A DNA stretch of 64,000 bases from Bacillota bacterium (GCA_023388055.1 JAEWGW010000017.1:32000-95999), one strand, 5' to 3'; counted from the first letter of the stretch, positions 51,510 through 60,573 are shown. The notes: generated from the sequence alone by a model not told the origin. Made by a program: numbers and translations.

Positions 51510-52200
51510 TCCGGTACCCCTTTCCCCATACCGTTCTGATATACTCCGGGTTTTGGGGATTATGCTCCAGCTTCATCCTCAGGTTCCGGATATGAACCAT
51601 GACCGTATTGTTGCAGCTATGAAAATACGGCTCCTCCCAGACACTTTCGTACAGATTTTGGGCGGAAAATATTTTCTTCCTGTACGTTGCCATCAGCAGC
51701 AAAATTTTATACTCAATTTCAGTAAGTGCAATCTCCTTATTCCCCATAAAAACCTCGTTGGTCACCGTATTCATGCGCAGCCCGTTAATGGTGATCAAAT
51801 CCTGCGGATTTGGCTTGTCCTTGCCTTTATAGACATAGTACCTCCGCAGCAGAGCCTTCACCCGGGACACCAATTCCGTATAGGAAAACGGCTTGGACAG
51901 ATAATCATCGCTTCCGGCGGAAAACGCCATAAACTTGTCCGAATCATCTGTTTTGGCCGTCAGAAACAAAATGGGAGCGCTGGTTTTTTCCCGGATCTCC
52001 ACACAGGCTTTAAATCCGGATTTCCCCGGCATCATAATATCCAGAATAATCAAATCCACGCTTTCATCCACTTTGGCCACTGCATCGTCCCCGTCTACAG
52101 CTTCTGCCACCTGGTATTGTTCGCTCTCCAGCAGCACACGGACAATCTCTCTGATCTCCTGGTTATCGTCAGCGATGAGTATTTTCTTATCCGATTCCAC
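51502..52200 (-). CDS. OmpR-family response regulator
   Basis: The protein has 232 residues. The receiver domain has the acidic pair IADDN, phosphoacceptor Asp-54 in LDIMMP, Thr in FLTAK and Lys in SKPFSYTEL. The C-terminal winged helix has LTEIEYKILLLMA and NTVMVHIRNLRMKLE, ending VWGKGYRIE. GTG at 52200 with GGGAGGAAAA upstream is chosen over the longer frame to 52227. Transcribed before the kinase. Direct repeats in the divergent gap are its probable binding site. Confidence 0.9.
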   Translation of the reverse strand: MESDKKILIADDNQEIREIVRVLLESEQYQVAEAVDGDDAVAKVDESVDLIILDIMMPGKSGFKACVEIREKTSAPILFLTAKTDDSDKFMAFSAGSDDYLSKPFSYTELVSRVKALLRRYYVYKGKDKPNPQDLITINGLRMNTVTNEVFMGNKEIALTEIEYKILLLMATYRKKIFSAQNLYESVWEEPYFHSCNNTVMVHIRNLRMKLEHNPQNPEYIRTVWGKGYRIE

Positions 52201-52280
52201 CCGTTTTCCTCCCCCCGAAAATAACACGGTCCCTTAAGTATAATGTGCAGGTTGCGAATAAACCATGATTCCGGAGGTAC

Positions 52281-52319
52281 TTAAGAATTATTAAGATCTC
52301 CTTTGGCCGCTTCTTAAGA
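52281..52319 (+). promoter_or_regulatory. TTAAGA direct repeats, probable response-regulator box
   Basis: TTAAGA occurs at 52281, 52291 and 52314, the first two exactly ten bases apart, as expected for an OmpR-type dimer on one face of DNA. TACAAT at 52329-52334 is a likely -10 box for the lipid operon. On the other strand TATACT (52238-52243) could serve the regulator gene. Confidence 0.6.
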
Positions 52320-52377
52320 ACCCGGAGCTACAATTATGCTGTACGTTAAGCCAGACCGATGAGAAAGGATAAATAGC

Positions 52378-53079
52378 GTGGAGAATGCAAAAAAACAACT
52401 TGTCTGTAAGGTGATCTTGGCGGTTATTGCGATCCTATTGTTGTTCCTGGTGATCCGGTATTTCCCGCAAATCGTAAAGATAACGCTATCCATTGAAGAA
52501 TTCCGCAATTATATTCTTTCGTTAGGAAAATCGGGTCCTGTCGGGTTTGTGCTGTTTCAGATCCTGCAGACGGTCATTGCCCCTATTCCCGGGGAAGCCA
52601 TCCAGATTGCCGGGGGATATATATACGGGGTGACGTTAGGAACGGTTTATACCGTTGGGGGGCTGATGGTGGGGGCTATAATCGCCTTTTACTTTACCCG
52701 TTTTTTGGGAGGGGATTATGTCCAGAAGCTGCTGGACAGGAGTAAGTCCAAATGGATGACCGATATGCTGGACAATAAGAAGTTTTCGGTTTTTCTGTTT
52801 ATCGTGTTCATCATACCGGGGCTGCCCAAGGATATGTTCATATACGCCGCAGGATTAACGCCCATCAAGCCGCTCCGGTTTTTTACCATTTTGCTGGTGG
52901 CACGGTTCCCTTGGCTGTTGGCCTCCGTCAGTATCGGAGCGAATATGTACCACAAAAACTATATGTCCACAATCATCATATCCGCGGTAGCGGTCATCTC
53001 CTTTATTTTCGGACTGATTTATAAGGACAAGCTGATTCACAAGCTTTCCCAGTTGAACAAAAGCACAAGTAAATCCTAA
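52378..53079 (+). CDS. TVP38/TMEM64 family membrane protein (DedA-like)
   Basis: The protein has 233 residues and about six hydrophobic segments. The re-entrant core has QTVIAPIPGEAIQIAGGYIYG followed by AFYFTRFLGGDYV and IPGLPKDMFIYAAGLTPI, the SNARE-associated/VTT domain pattern. Related proteins flip or redistribute lipids across the membrane. The start is GTG at 52378 with AGAAAGGAT upstream. It is first in a three-gene unit with a phosphatidylserine synthase and a lipid-methyltransferase-like gene, so it probably serves lipid homeostasis. Confidence 0.87.
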   Translation: MENAKKQLVCKVILAVIAILLLFLVIRYFPQIVKITLSIEEFRNYILSLGKSGPVGFVLFQILQTVIAPIPGEAIQIAGGYIYGVTLGTVYTVGGLMVGAIIAFYFTRFLGGDYVQKLLDRSKSKWMTDMLDNKKFSVFLFIVFIIPGLPKDMFIYAAGLTPIKPLRFFTILLVARFPWLLASVSIGANMYHKNYMSTIIISAVAVISFIFGLIYKDKLIHKLSQLNKSTSKS

Positions 53080-53094
53080 ATGGTGGTGGAAATC

Positions 53095-53616
53095 ATGTTA
53101 AGAAGAAGTGTGCCTAATCTGCTTACATTCGCCAATTTGTCCTTCGGCGTTCTTTCGCTGCTGGCGGTTCTGAATGACAATTATATTACCAGCGCGGTCT
53201 GCATCATTATCGCGGCGCTGATCGACAGGTATGACGGAAGAATCGCCCGGCGGTTAAATGTGAGCAGCGAAATCGGAAAAGAGCTGGATTCACTGGCTGA
53301 CCTGGTGTCCTTTGGAGTAGCCCCTGCATTGTTAATTTTTCATAAGTTCGCCTTTGCGGATGTTCATGCTCTGAAGCTGGCAGGAGTCGGATTCCTGCTG
53401 CTCTACATTATTAGCGGGTGTTACAGGCTGGGCCGGTATAACGCCAGCACCTTCGACGGCAATTTCAGCGGTGTGCCGATCACCATTGCAGGCCTTATTC
53501 TTTCGGTATATTCGCTGATGGTGCCACGCAGCCCCATTTTCCTGGTTGTGTCGGTTATTTTGCTGCTGCTGCTTTCCATCCTGATGGTATCGAAGCTCAA
53601 ATTGAGAAAAATATGA
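53095..53616 (+). CDS. pssA: CDP-diacylglycerol-serine O-phosphatidyltransferase
   Basis: The protein has 173 residues and five or six membrane helices. The CDP-alcohol phosphatidyltransferase signature runs from DRYDGRIAR through GKELDSLAD with all the metal-binding Asp residues. SVPNLLTFANLSFG at the N terminus is typical of class II PssA. The family makes phosphatidylserine from CDP-diacylglycerol and serine. GGTGGTGG lies before the ATG at 53095; the ATG at 53080 has no room for a site. It is cotranscribed with the TVP38 gene. Substrate could be another alcohol, but serine is most likely. Confidence 0.85.
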   Translation: MLRRSVPNLLTFANLSFGVLSLLAVLNDNYITSAVCIIIAALIDRYDGRIARRLNVSSEIGKELDSLADLVSFGVAPALLIFHKFAFADVHALKLAGVGFLLLYIISGCYRLGRYNASTFDGNFSGVPITIAGLILSVYSLMVPRSPIFLVVSVILLLLLSILMVSKLKLRKI

Positions 53617-53653
53617 TGTTCCCTAACCAAGGCTATAAGCGGGGGAGGAGTTT

Positions 53654-54178
53654 ATGATGGGAGCGGAACTGTTGTCGTTCATGAGACAATATTTGGCACA
53701 GAGGATGATGGCAAAGATTGATTTTGAGAATGCCCGCTATTTGGTGGAATACAGCCCCGGCAGAGGGGCCTTTACCGGATACCTGCTAAAGGCTAGAAAA
53801 CAGGATACCGTTCTGCTGCTTTTCGAAAACAATAGGGAGTTTTATGAGCTGTTGCAAAAGAAGTTTGGGCATGAACCGAACCTGTATATCATCCACGACT
53901 CGGCTGCGTTGATTGGCGAATATATGGAAAAGCATCATATCCCCTGGATAGATTATGCGGTTTCCAGTGTACCGCTTACCCGTCTATCCATTCATGAGGC
54001 AACAAGCATACTGAATCAGACCAAGAAGCATTTGATCCAGGGAGGAAGATTGATCAGCTTTCAATATTCCCTGACCAAACAAGGGCTGTTTCAAGCCTAC
54101 TTTAAGAAAATCGAGGTTTCCAGGGAAATGAGGAATCTTCCTCCCGCTTATGTGATATGCTGCAGCTGCAGCCGGTAA
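53654..54178 (+). CDS. Phospholipid N-methyltransferase-like protein (PmtA type)
   Basis: The protein has 174 residues. The order fits the COG3963 lipid methyltransferases: an N-terminal helical FMRQYLAQRMM, SAM motif I-like LVEYSPGRGAFTGYLL, FENNREFYELL, IDYAVSSVPLTRLS and GGRLISFQYSL. Motif I has SPGRG in place of GPGTG. The Tyr/Ser change weakens certainty that it binds SAM normally. Start at 53654 or 53657. Third gene of the lipid unit, so methylation of phosphatidylethanolamine is conceivable but not shown. Confidence 0.72.
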   Translation: MMGAELLSFMRQYLAQRMMAKIDFENARYLVEYSPGRGAFTGYLLKARKQDTVLLLFENNREFYELLQKKFGHEPNLYIIHDSAALIGEYMEKHHIPWIDYAVSSVPLTRLSIHEATSILNQTKKHLIQGGRLISFQYSLTKQGLFQAYFKKIEVSREMRNLPPAYVICCSCSR

Positions 54179-54184
54179 TCATGC

Positions 54185-55363
54185 CTACGTGAATTGCCCG
54201 GCAGCTGCCGAGAGCAGGACAACAGCCCACGGGGGAAGCTTCCACAGCATAAGCAAGCCCAAGGCTAACATAACAAGGCTAAAATCAAGTGGCGTATGGA
54301 CAGCGCTGGTCCATACCGGGTTGTATAAAGCCGCCAACAGGATGCCGACAACTGCGGCGTTAATGCCTTTTAATGCGGATTGAAATTGGGAGCGGCGGCG
54401 GATGGCATCCCAAAAGGGCAAAGAGCCGGCGACTAATAGGAAGGACGGCAAAAACATAGCGGCAAGGGCAATTAGGCCTCCCAACCAGCCGCTCATGACT
54501 GTGCCCAAGTAGGAGGAAAAGGTGAACAAGGGCCCGGGCACCGCTTGGGCCGCACCATAACCCGCAAGAAACTGGGAATCGGTTAGCCATCCGGCCTGCA
54601 CCACTTCGGATTGCAGCATGGGCAGCACAACATGCCCGCCTCCGAAGACCAGGGAACCTACCCGGTAAAAGCTGTCAAACACGGCCAAGAAATGCGAATG
54701 AGCAACTTGTCTGAGCAGAGGCAGCCCGGCCAGCAGCCCGAAGAATAAGATCCAAGCGGCAACCGCCACACGTTTGCTGAGGGGGATACCAAGCCGCGGT
54801 GCCTCCGAAATCTCTGATTTTCCCAGAAAGAACCGGCCGAATAATCCGGCGGCTGCGATAAGGACCAGTTGGCTATAAGGGGAAGTCCACAACAAGGATA
54901 GGATAGCGGTTACGATTGCGATGCTTCCCCTGGTCCGGTCAGGGGCTAGAGAACGGGCCATTCCCCAAACGGCTTGGGCCACCACGGCAACCGCCACAAT
55001 CATCAGGCCATGGAGCCAGCCGGCGCCGCTGACATTGCCGCTTTTTAACATAAAGGCAAACATCATTAAGGCCAACGCAGACGGCAAGGTAAATCCGCAC
55101 CAGGATGCAAGTCCGCCCCACAAGCCGCCGCGCAATATCCCGATAGAAATGCCTACCTGACTGCTGGCCGGACCCGGAAGAAACTGGCATAGGGCAACCA
55201 GATCAGCATAGCTTGTTTCATCCAGCCACTTCCTGCGTTTGACATACTCATCCCGAAAATATCCCAAGTGGGCGATAGGACCGCCGAAGGACGTGAATCC
55301 CAGCTTTGCGGACACCCCCAGAATTTCGAAAAAGGACCCCTTTTGCCGCATCTCCGCCTCCAC
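54185..55363 (-). CDS. chrA: Chromate transporter, long-chain CHR family
   Basis: The protein has 392 residues made of two homologous halves. The first begins LGFTSFGGPIAHLGYF and has QFLPGPASSQVGISIG; the second has RVGSLVFGGGHVVLPML and GYGAAQAVPGPLFTFSSYLG. These repeat the CHR domain signature (FGGP/FGGG and PGP). It has about ten membrane helices. The family exports chromate and confers resistance. The start may be GTG at 55363 or ATG at 55351; both have a purine-rich site. It is convergent with the lipid operon, with six bases between stops. Confidence 0.88.
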   Translation of the reverse strand: MEAEMRQKGSFFEILGVSAKLGFTSFGGPIAHLGYFRDEYVKRRKWLDETSYADLVALCQFLPGPASSQVGISIGILRGGLWGGLASWCGFTLPSALALMMFAFMLKSGNVSGAGWLHGLMIVAVAVVAQAVWGMARSLAPDRTRGSIAIVTAILSLLWTSPYSQLVLIAAAGLFGRFFLGKSEISEAPRLGIPLSKRVAVAAWILFFGLLAGLPLLRQVAHSHFLAVFDSFYRVGSLVFGGGHVVLPMLQSEVVQAGWLTDSQFLAGYGAAQAVPGPLFTFSSYLGTVMSGWLGGLIALAAMFLPSFLLVAGSLPFWDAIRRRSQFQSALKGINAAVVGILLAALYNPVWTSAVHTPLDFSLVMLALGLLMLWKLPPWAVVLLSAAAGQFT

Positions 55364-55507
55364 CTCATCTCCAAGTTAGCGCATCAAAAACCGCTTCTAT
55401 TGTATCACTGATAGGAGGGTGCCGATGTTGAGATTTTATTAAAAAAACACGGCAAAAAGGGGAACCGGTTTATAGGCTCCCCTTTTATGGATGCAGAAGC
55501 TGGGTTT

Positions 55508-56557
55508 TCAGCTTCTCTCCGTACCCGGCTCCGCCGCAGACATCCGCTCCACCAGATGGGTATCCACCAAAATCTTGGCCGTGACCGCGGAATCGGATTG
55601 AATAATATCCATGATCATGTCCACGGATAATTGGGCCATCCGTTCCTTCTCCACGTGGATGGTGGTGAGCTCGGGTGTAATAATCCGCGCTTCGGAGATG
55701 TTATCGAATCCAACCACCGATATATCCGCCGGAACCCGGCAGCCCAGCTCCGTCAGGGATTTGATGGCGCTGATGGCAATGTAGTCGCATTCGCAGAAGA
55801 AGGCGGTGGGCATGGCATGTCCCTTCTCCAGATAAGCGGACAGCTGTTTCTTCAGAGACTCCTGGGAGGACAGAATGGTGGGTGCCACGGAAAAGGCATT
55901 CTCCGCCGCCAGCTCCACGCCGTTCTCCTGCAAGGCCTGCATAAAGCCGGACCGCCGGTCATCGAAGTTGCGGATCCGGATATCTGAGGCGATATAACCG
56001 ATGTGGCGGTGACCGAGACCGCACAGATGGGAGCCGGCCTGATACCCGCCCAGAATATTATTGATTTGGACAAAGGGGATGGGCAGTGTTTCGAAGCAGG
56101 TGTCCAGCACTACCAGCGGCCCTTTCCATTGGGCGGCTACCTGCTCCAGCAAAGCCTTATCCAGATTGGTTCCCAGGAGAATGATACCCTCACTGCGCTT
56201 CTCACCGGAGAGGGTACGGAGATTTTCCTGGACACTCCCCATGTCTGCGGAGGTGTACAGCAGGGAATAGCCATGGGAGCGGCACCGCTCCTCGATATAA
56301 TGGAGCAGCTCCCGGAAGAAGGGCTGCTGGTAATATTCCTCCAACACAATGCCTGAATTGGCGAATACAAGGAAGGTAATCGAGCCAGCCTGCTGCTCCC
56401 GCAGGGTGGCTCTTGCTTTGGGCTGGTAGCCGTTTTCCCTGGCGATTTGAAGGATGCGCTCGCGGGTTTCGGGACCGATGCCCGGTTTGCCGCTGAAGGC
56501 CAGGGAAACAGCCGCTTTGGAAACGCCCGCCAGCCTGGCGATGTCATCCATTTTCAT
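55508..56557 (-). CDS. LacI family transcriptional regulator
   Basis: The protein has 349 residues. The N-terminal helix-turn-helix MDDIARLAGVSKAAVSLAFS and the hinge region are typical. The effector domain resembles periplasmic sugar-binding proteins, with VVGFDNISEARIITPELTTI near the C terminus. AGGAGG is seven bases before the ATG at 56557; the longer open frame to 56671 has no start signal. It diverges from the pectinesterase-GH105 gene and probably represses it until a pectin-derived sugar binds. Confidence 0.9.
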   Translation of the reverse strand: MKMDDIARLAGVSKAAVSLAFSGKPGIGPETRERILQIARENGYQPKARATLREQQAGSITFLVFANSGIVLEEYYQQPFFRELLHYIEERCRSHGYSLLYTSADMGSVQENLRTLSGEKRSEGIILLGTNLDKALLEQVAAQWKGPLVVLDTCFETLPIPFVQINNILGGYQAGSHLCGLGHRHIGYIASDIRIRNFDDRRSGFMQALQENGVELAAENAFSVAPTILSSQESLKKQLSAYLEKGHAMPTAFFCECDYIAISAIKSLTELGCRVPADISVVGFDNISEARIITPELTTIHVEKERMAQLSVDMIMDIIQSDSAVTAKILVDTHLVERMSAAEPGTERS

Positions 56558-56578
56558 GTTAAAGCCTCCTGCCAAACA

Positions 56579-56598
56579 GTTTAGTAAGTTTAGTTTAC
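56579..56598. promoter_or_regulatory. TTTAGT-repeat operator candidate between LacI gene and fusion gene
   Basis: The 20 bases contain TTTAGTAAG followed by TTTAGTTTAC, and ATTTAGTTTC recurs at 56623. LacI-type sites are often palindromic; this one is a tandem of half-sites similar to the element at 48772. Position just upstream of the regulator gene suits autorepression. Confidence 0.45.
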
Positions 56599-56763
56599 AG
56601 TGAGTGGAGTTTATTTGCAAACATTTAGTTTCATTCATGTAAGATGAAGTTTTGTTTAGGGAAGCAAACATTCAACAATCTTGCAGATTATTGTTCTATA
56701 ATGAATCCGTATAAGCAGAATGTATGAGATTCCTGTCCGTGATCGAAAGGAGCATTCCAAACA

Positions 56764-58803
56764 ATGACCATGCAAATCAATGTGGACGCCCGGGGTCGCG
56801 GGGATTACTCCACCGTTCAAGAGGCGGTGCTGGCGGTTCCCGACTATTCCGCAGAGCCGGTTACTATATTCATCCGTAAAGGTGTGTACGAGGAGAAGCT
56901 GGCGGTGCCCAAGGAAAAAACCAATATCCGCTTCCTGGGAGAGGATGCCTATGAGACGATTCTCACCTTTTCGGACAATGCCTATACTCCGGACGGGGAA
57001 GGCAAACCCATGGGGACCTTCCGGAGCGGTAGTGTTATCGTCTGGGCGGATGATTTCACCGCTGAAAACCTGACCATCCGCAATTCCTCGGGACCGGGCA
57101 CAGGCCAGGCCGTAGCCGCTTTTATTAACGGTGACCGCTCTGTTTTCCGCCATGTGCGGTTTCTGGGGGACCAGGATACCCTTTATACCGGCCCGGGACG
57201 CCAATATTATGCGGACTGCTATCTGGAGGGGGATGTGGACTTTATTTTCGGTCCTGCCACAGCAGTATTCGAACGCTGCCGAATTCATTGCAAGCGGGAT
57301 GGTGGTTATTTGACCGCTGCCTCCACTCCCCAGGATGTAACGTACGGCTATGTGTTCCTGGATTGCACCGTGACCTCCTCTCCCGGAGCAGAGAATGTCT
57401 ATCTGGGCAGGCCCTGGCGGGACTACGCCGCTGTTGCCTTTATCCGCACCTGGATGGACGCTTCCATTGCCCCGGCAGGCTGGCATAATTGGAGTCAACC
57501 CAACAGGGAGGAGACCACCCGATACAAGGAAGCTGGTACCCGCGGCCCCGGCGCACTTCTGGCACAGCGTGTGGATTGGGCCAAGAGTCTGAGCCCGGAG
57601 GATGCTTCCGGGTATGATATCCCCGCCATTTTCCATGGTCAGGACGGCTGGAATCCGCTGACTGTGGGGCAGGATCAGCCCAAGCTGGCTCTGCGGCTGT
57701 CCGCGCGGATGGCCGATCAATGGATCAAGGATTGGGATGCCATCGTAGAGCATTCGCGGACCAGCAACAAATGGAATTATGAAATCGGACTGTTCCTTAA
57801 GGCTGTCTCTGTACTGGAAAGCTTGACCGGGCAAGACCGTTACTTCCGCTATGTGCTCCACAATATGAACCAGTTTGTAGGGGACGAAGGCTCCATCCGC
57901 ACCTACAAGATGGAGGACTATAATCTGGATCAGATTAACCAGGGGAAGGTGCTGTTGTATCTGTGGAAAAAAACCGGGGAAAACCGCTACAAGCAGGCTG
58001 CGGATGTGCTGGTCAAACAATTGGAGGGCCATCCCCGGACCGCAGAGGGCGGCTTCTGGCATAAGAAAATCTATCCCCATCAGATGTGGCTGGACGGCTT
58101 ATACATGGCCATGCCGTTCCTGACGGAATATGCCCGCATCTTCGACAGACCGGAGCTGCTGGACGAAGCGCCACGGCAAATTCTGCTGATCGACCGGCAT
58201 AACCGCGACCCTCATACCGGCTTGTACTACCACGGCTGGGATGAAAGCCGCAGCCAAGAGTGGGCGGACAAGGAGACCGGCTGCTCGCCCCACTTCTGGA
58301 CCAGGGCCATCGGCTGGTATGCCATGGCGATTGTGGATACACTGGAGCACCTGCCCCTCCAGCATCAGGGGTACGCCCCTGTTGCCGCTGTTCTGAACCG
58401 CTTGGCTGAAGCGGTGGTGAAGGTGCAGGACCAGGAATCCGGGCTGTGGTACCAGGTAACGGACCAAGCGGGCCGTGAGGGCAATTATTTGGAATCCTCC
58501 GGCTCGTCCATGCTGGTATATGCCTTGGCGAAGGGAGTGGAGGCGGGAAACCTGTCCCCCCACTATCTGGAGGCGGCGCGCCGGGGCTACCATGGGTTGG
58601 CCGACCGAATGCTCTGCAAGGACGGGCAGGGAAAGCTTCATTTGACAGCCATCTGTCTGGTGGCCGGGCTTGGCGGCAATCCGTACCGCTCCGGTTCTTA
58701 CGATTATTATGTTCTTGAGAAGGTGGGCGAGGATGATCTCAAGGGCATCGGCGCCTGTCTGCTGGCCCTGTCCCAGATTGAGGCGGCAGGCATGCAGGGT
58801 TAA
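56764..58803 (+). CDS. Bifunctional fusion: pectinesterase (CE8) and GH105 unsaturated uronyl hydrolase
   Basis: The protein has 679 residues with no signal peptide. Residues about 1-305 form a pectinesterase beta helix with QDTLY (Asp-138), DFIFG (Asp-159) and YLGRPW (Arg-216), the catalytic set. Residues about 315-679 form a GH105 barrel with WNYEIGLFL, PHQMWLDGLYM (Asp-444), HGWDESRSQEWAD and HFWTRAIGWYAMA. It would demethylate imported pectin fragments and then remove the unsaturated uronate. AAGGAG lies 11 bases before the ATG. LacI control is likely. All key residues of both enzymes are present, so both are probably active. Confidence 0.9.
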   Translation: MTMQINVDARGRGDYSTVQEAVLAVPDYSAEPVTIFIRKGVYEEKLAVPKEKTNIRFLGEDAYETILTFSDNAYTPDGEGKPMGTFRSGSVIVWADDFTAENLTIRNSSGPGTGQAVAAFINGDRSVFRHVRFLGDQDTLYTGPGRQYYADCYLEGDVDFIFGPATAVFERCRIHCKRDGGYLTAASTPQDVTYGYVFLDCTVTSSPGAENVYLGRPWRDYAAVAFIRTWMDASIAPAGWHNWSQPNREETTRYKEAGTRGPGALLAQRVDWAKSLSPEDASGYDIPAIFHGQDGWNPLTVGQDQPKLALRLSARMADQWIKDWDAIVEHSRTSNKWNYEIGLFLKAVSVLESLTGQDRYFRYVLHNMNQFVGDEGSIRTYKMEDYNLDQINQGKVLLYLWKKTGENRYKQAADVLVKQLEGHPRTAEGGFWHKKIYPHQMWLDGLYMAMPFLTEYARIFDRPELLDEAPRQILLIDRHNRDPHTGLYYHGWDESRSQEWADKETGCSPHFWTRAIGWYAMAIVDTLEHLPLQHQGYAPVAAVLNRLAEAVVKVQDQESGLWYQVTDQAGREGNYLESSGSSMLVYALAKGVEAGNLSPHYLEAARRGYHGLADRMLCKDGQGKLHLTAICLVAGLGGNPYRSGSYDYYVLEKVGEDDLKGIGACLLALSQIEAAGMQG

Positions 58804-58864
58804 ACGAATGTAAGCGGACATACAGAAGAGGTTAGGAGAGCAGCTTTTGCTTTTTGGTATTCGG

Positions 58865-58880
58865 TTTAGTTTAGTTAAAA
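58865..58880 (+). promoter_or_regulatory. TTTAGTTTA-type motif before the acetyltransferase gene
   Basis: TTTAGTTTAGTTAAAA resembles the element at 48772 in its first nine bases. Weak evidence; it may be chance in AT-rich DNA. Confidence 0.25.
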
Positions 58881-58940
58881 TCGCGCGTATTGTATGTTTG
58901 TTAAGTGTGGAGTAAACTTTGTTTTTCAATGGGGGAAAAA

Positions 58941-59534
58941 ATGAATTACATTCACACCGGAACCCAAACCATAGAAGCCGAAAGATTATATTTAAGGAGA
59001 TTTGTTCCGGAGGATGCGGAGGACATGTTCATCCACTGGATCAATGACAAGGAAATCCAATCTAATTATGGGGAGCCTGTTTATGAGACGGTAGAGGCCG
59101 TAAAAGGGGTTTTGAACCGGTGGATTTCCTCCTATTCACGCAATGATTTTTACAGATGGGCCATTATTCTGAAGGAAAATCAAACTAACATCGGACAAAT
59201 CGCGTTTTGCAGCATGGATGTGAAGCATCATCATGCTGACATTGAATATTGCATCAGCAAACAATATCAAGGGAAAGGCTATGCAACAGAAGCTCTGAAT
59301 GCGGATATCACGTTTACTTTTGAACGTATCGGATTACATAGGTTACAAGCCTTTCATCGAGGCAAAAATATGTCCTCAGGCAAAGTGTTGGAGAAATCAA
59401 GGATGCTTTATGAAGGGACACTAAGAAAATCATATTATTATCCGGATGTAAATGAGTACGATGACAAAATTTATTATGGGATTATTAAAAGCGACTATAT
59501 GGAGGGACAAAAAAATGATCCGTTTCGAAAATGA
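58941..59534 (+). CDS. GNAT family N-acetyltransferase (RimJ/RimL type)
   Basis: The protein has 197 residues. IEAERLYLRRFVPEDAEDMF opens the fold as in RimJ/RimL enzymes. The acetyl-CoA loop follows IEYCISKQYQGKGYATEAL with the Q-x-x-G-x-G/A core. RIGLHRLQAFHRGKNMSS is the usual C-terminal block. It acetylates an N-terminal or small-molecule amine using acetyl-CoA. ATG at 58941 with GGGGG upstream; the frame from 58905 is not used. The last 20 bases overlap the next gene. Confidence 0.86.
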   Translation: MNYIHTGTQTIEAERLYLRRFVPEDAEDMFIHWINDKEIQSNYGEPVYETVEAVKGVLNRWISSYSRNDFYRWAIILKENQTNIGQIAFCSMDVKHHHADIEYCISKQYQGKGYATEALNADITFTFERIGLHRLQAFHRGKNMSSGKVLEKSRMLYEGTLRKSYYYPDVNEYDDKIYYGIIKSDYMEGQKNDPFRK

Positions 59535-60549
59535 TTACGCAGAAGGCGCCCATAGGCGGATTCTGGAACGCCTGCTGGAAACCAATGAGGAGCAAACTCC
59601 GGGCTACGGGGTGGATGAACACTGTGAGAAGGCTCGGACATATATCCGGAGAGCCTGTGATGCCGCGGATGCCGATGTCCATTTTTTAGTGGGAGGCACC
59701 CAAACCAATACTACGATTATTGCTTCCATCCTGCGCCCGCATCAAGGAGCCGTATCGGCAACAACCGGCCATATTGCCGTGCATGAGACAGGAGCCATTG
59801 AGGCCACCGGCCACAAGGTGCTGACCTTGCCCAGTGAGGATGGCAAAATTCAAGCGGAGCAGGTAAAAGCATTGGTTGAAGCTCACTGGAGCGATGCCGC
59901 ACATGAGCATACGGTACAGCCGGGTTTGGTGTACATTTCCCATCCCACGGAGAACGGGACAACCTACAGCAAAGCGGAATTGGAAGCATTAAGCCAAGTC
60001 TGCCGGGAGTACGGCTTGCCTCTGTTTATGGACGGCGCCAGATTGGGATACGGTTTGTCTGCCAAGGATAGTGATTTGTCCCTGGCTGATATTGCCCGGT
60101 TTTGTGATGTGTTCTATATCGGCGGAACCAAGGTAGGGGCATTGTTTGGTGAGGCTGTTGTGATTGTTAATGATGCTCTGAAGAAGGACTTCCGGTATTT
60201 CATCAAACAAAGGGGCGGCATGCTGGCGAAGGGGAGACTGCTGGGTATCCAGTTCGAAACCTTGTTTGAGGACGGTTTGTACGAGGAAATCTCCGCCTAT
60301 GCAGTGGAGCTGGCCATGGAAATCCGGGCGGCCTTTACGGCAAAAGGATACTCCCTGCGCTATGATTCCACAACCAATCAGCAGTTTCCCATCCTGCCGG
60401 ATGCCGTATTGGCAGAACTGGGCAAAACCTACTCGTATTCCTTCTGGGAGAAGTACGATGACACCAGTAGTGTCGTAAGATTTTGCACAAGCTGGGCCAC
60501 CAAAAAGGAAAATGTGGTTCGGTTGCTTGAGGATATTAAGGGGCTGTAG
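59515..60549 (+). CDS. Low-specificity threonine aldolase / beta-eliminating lyase family enzyme
   Basis: The protein has 344 residues, the family size. FLVGGTQTNTTII holds the phosphate-binding part, FMDGARLGYG the Asp-x-Ala-Arg that binds PLP and substrate, and YIGGTKVGALFGE the PLP lysine (Lys-206). The reaction cleaves threonine or allo-threonine to glycine and acetaldehyde. GGAGGG is upstream of the ATG at 59515; an earlier Met at 59452 lies within the acetyltransferase gene. Coupled to that gene by overlap. Cytoplasmic. Confidence 0.88.
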   Translation: MIRFENDYAEGAHRRILERLLETNEEQTPGYGVDEHCEKARTYIRRACDAADADVHFLVGGTQTNTTIIASILRPHQGAVSATTGHIAVHETGAIEATGHKVLTLPSEDGKIQAEQVKALVEAHWSDAAHEHTVQPGLVYISHPTENGTTYSKAELEALSQVCREYGLPLFMDGARLGYGLSAKDSDLSLADIARFCDVFYIGGTKVGALFGEAVVIVNDALKKDFRYFIKQRGGMLAKGRLLGIQFETLFEDGLYEEISAYAVELAMEIRAAFTAKGYSLRYDSTTNQQFPILPDAVLAELGKTYSYSFWEKYDDTSSVVRFCTSWATKKENVVRLLEDIKGL

Positions 60550-60573
60550 GCCTGTACGCTCCATGTCAACTTA

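Noticed and set aside
56656..58080. 474-codon reverse open frame opposite the pectinesterase fusion gene
   Set aside because: Its sequence lacks any coherent motif while the forward frame has two complete enzyme active sites.
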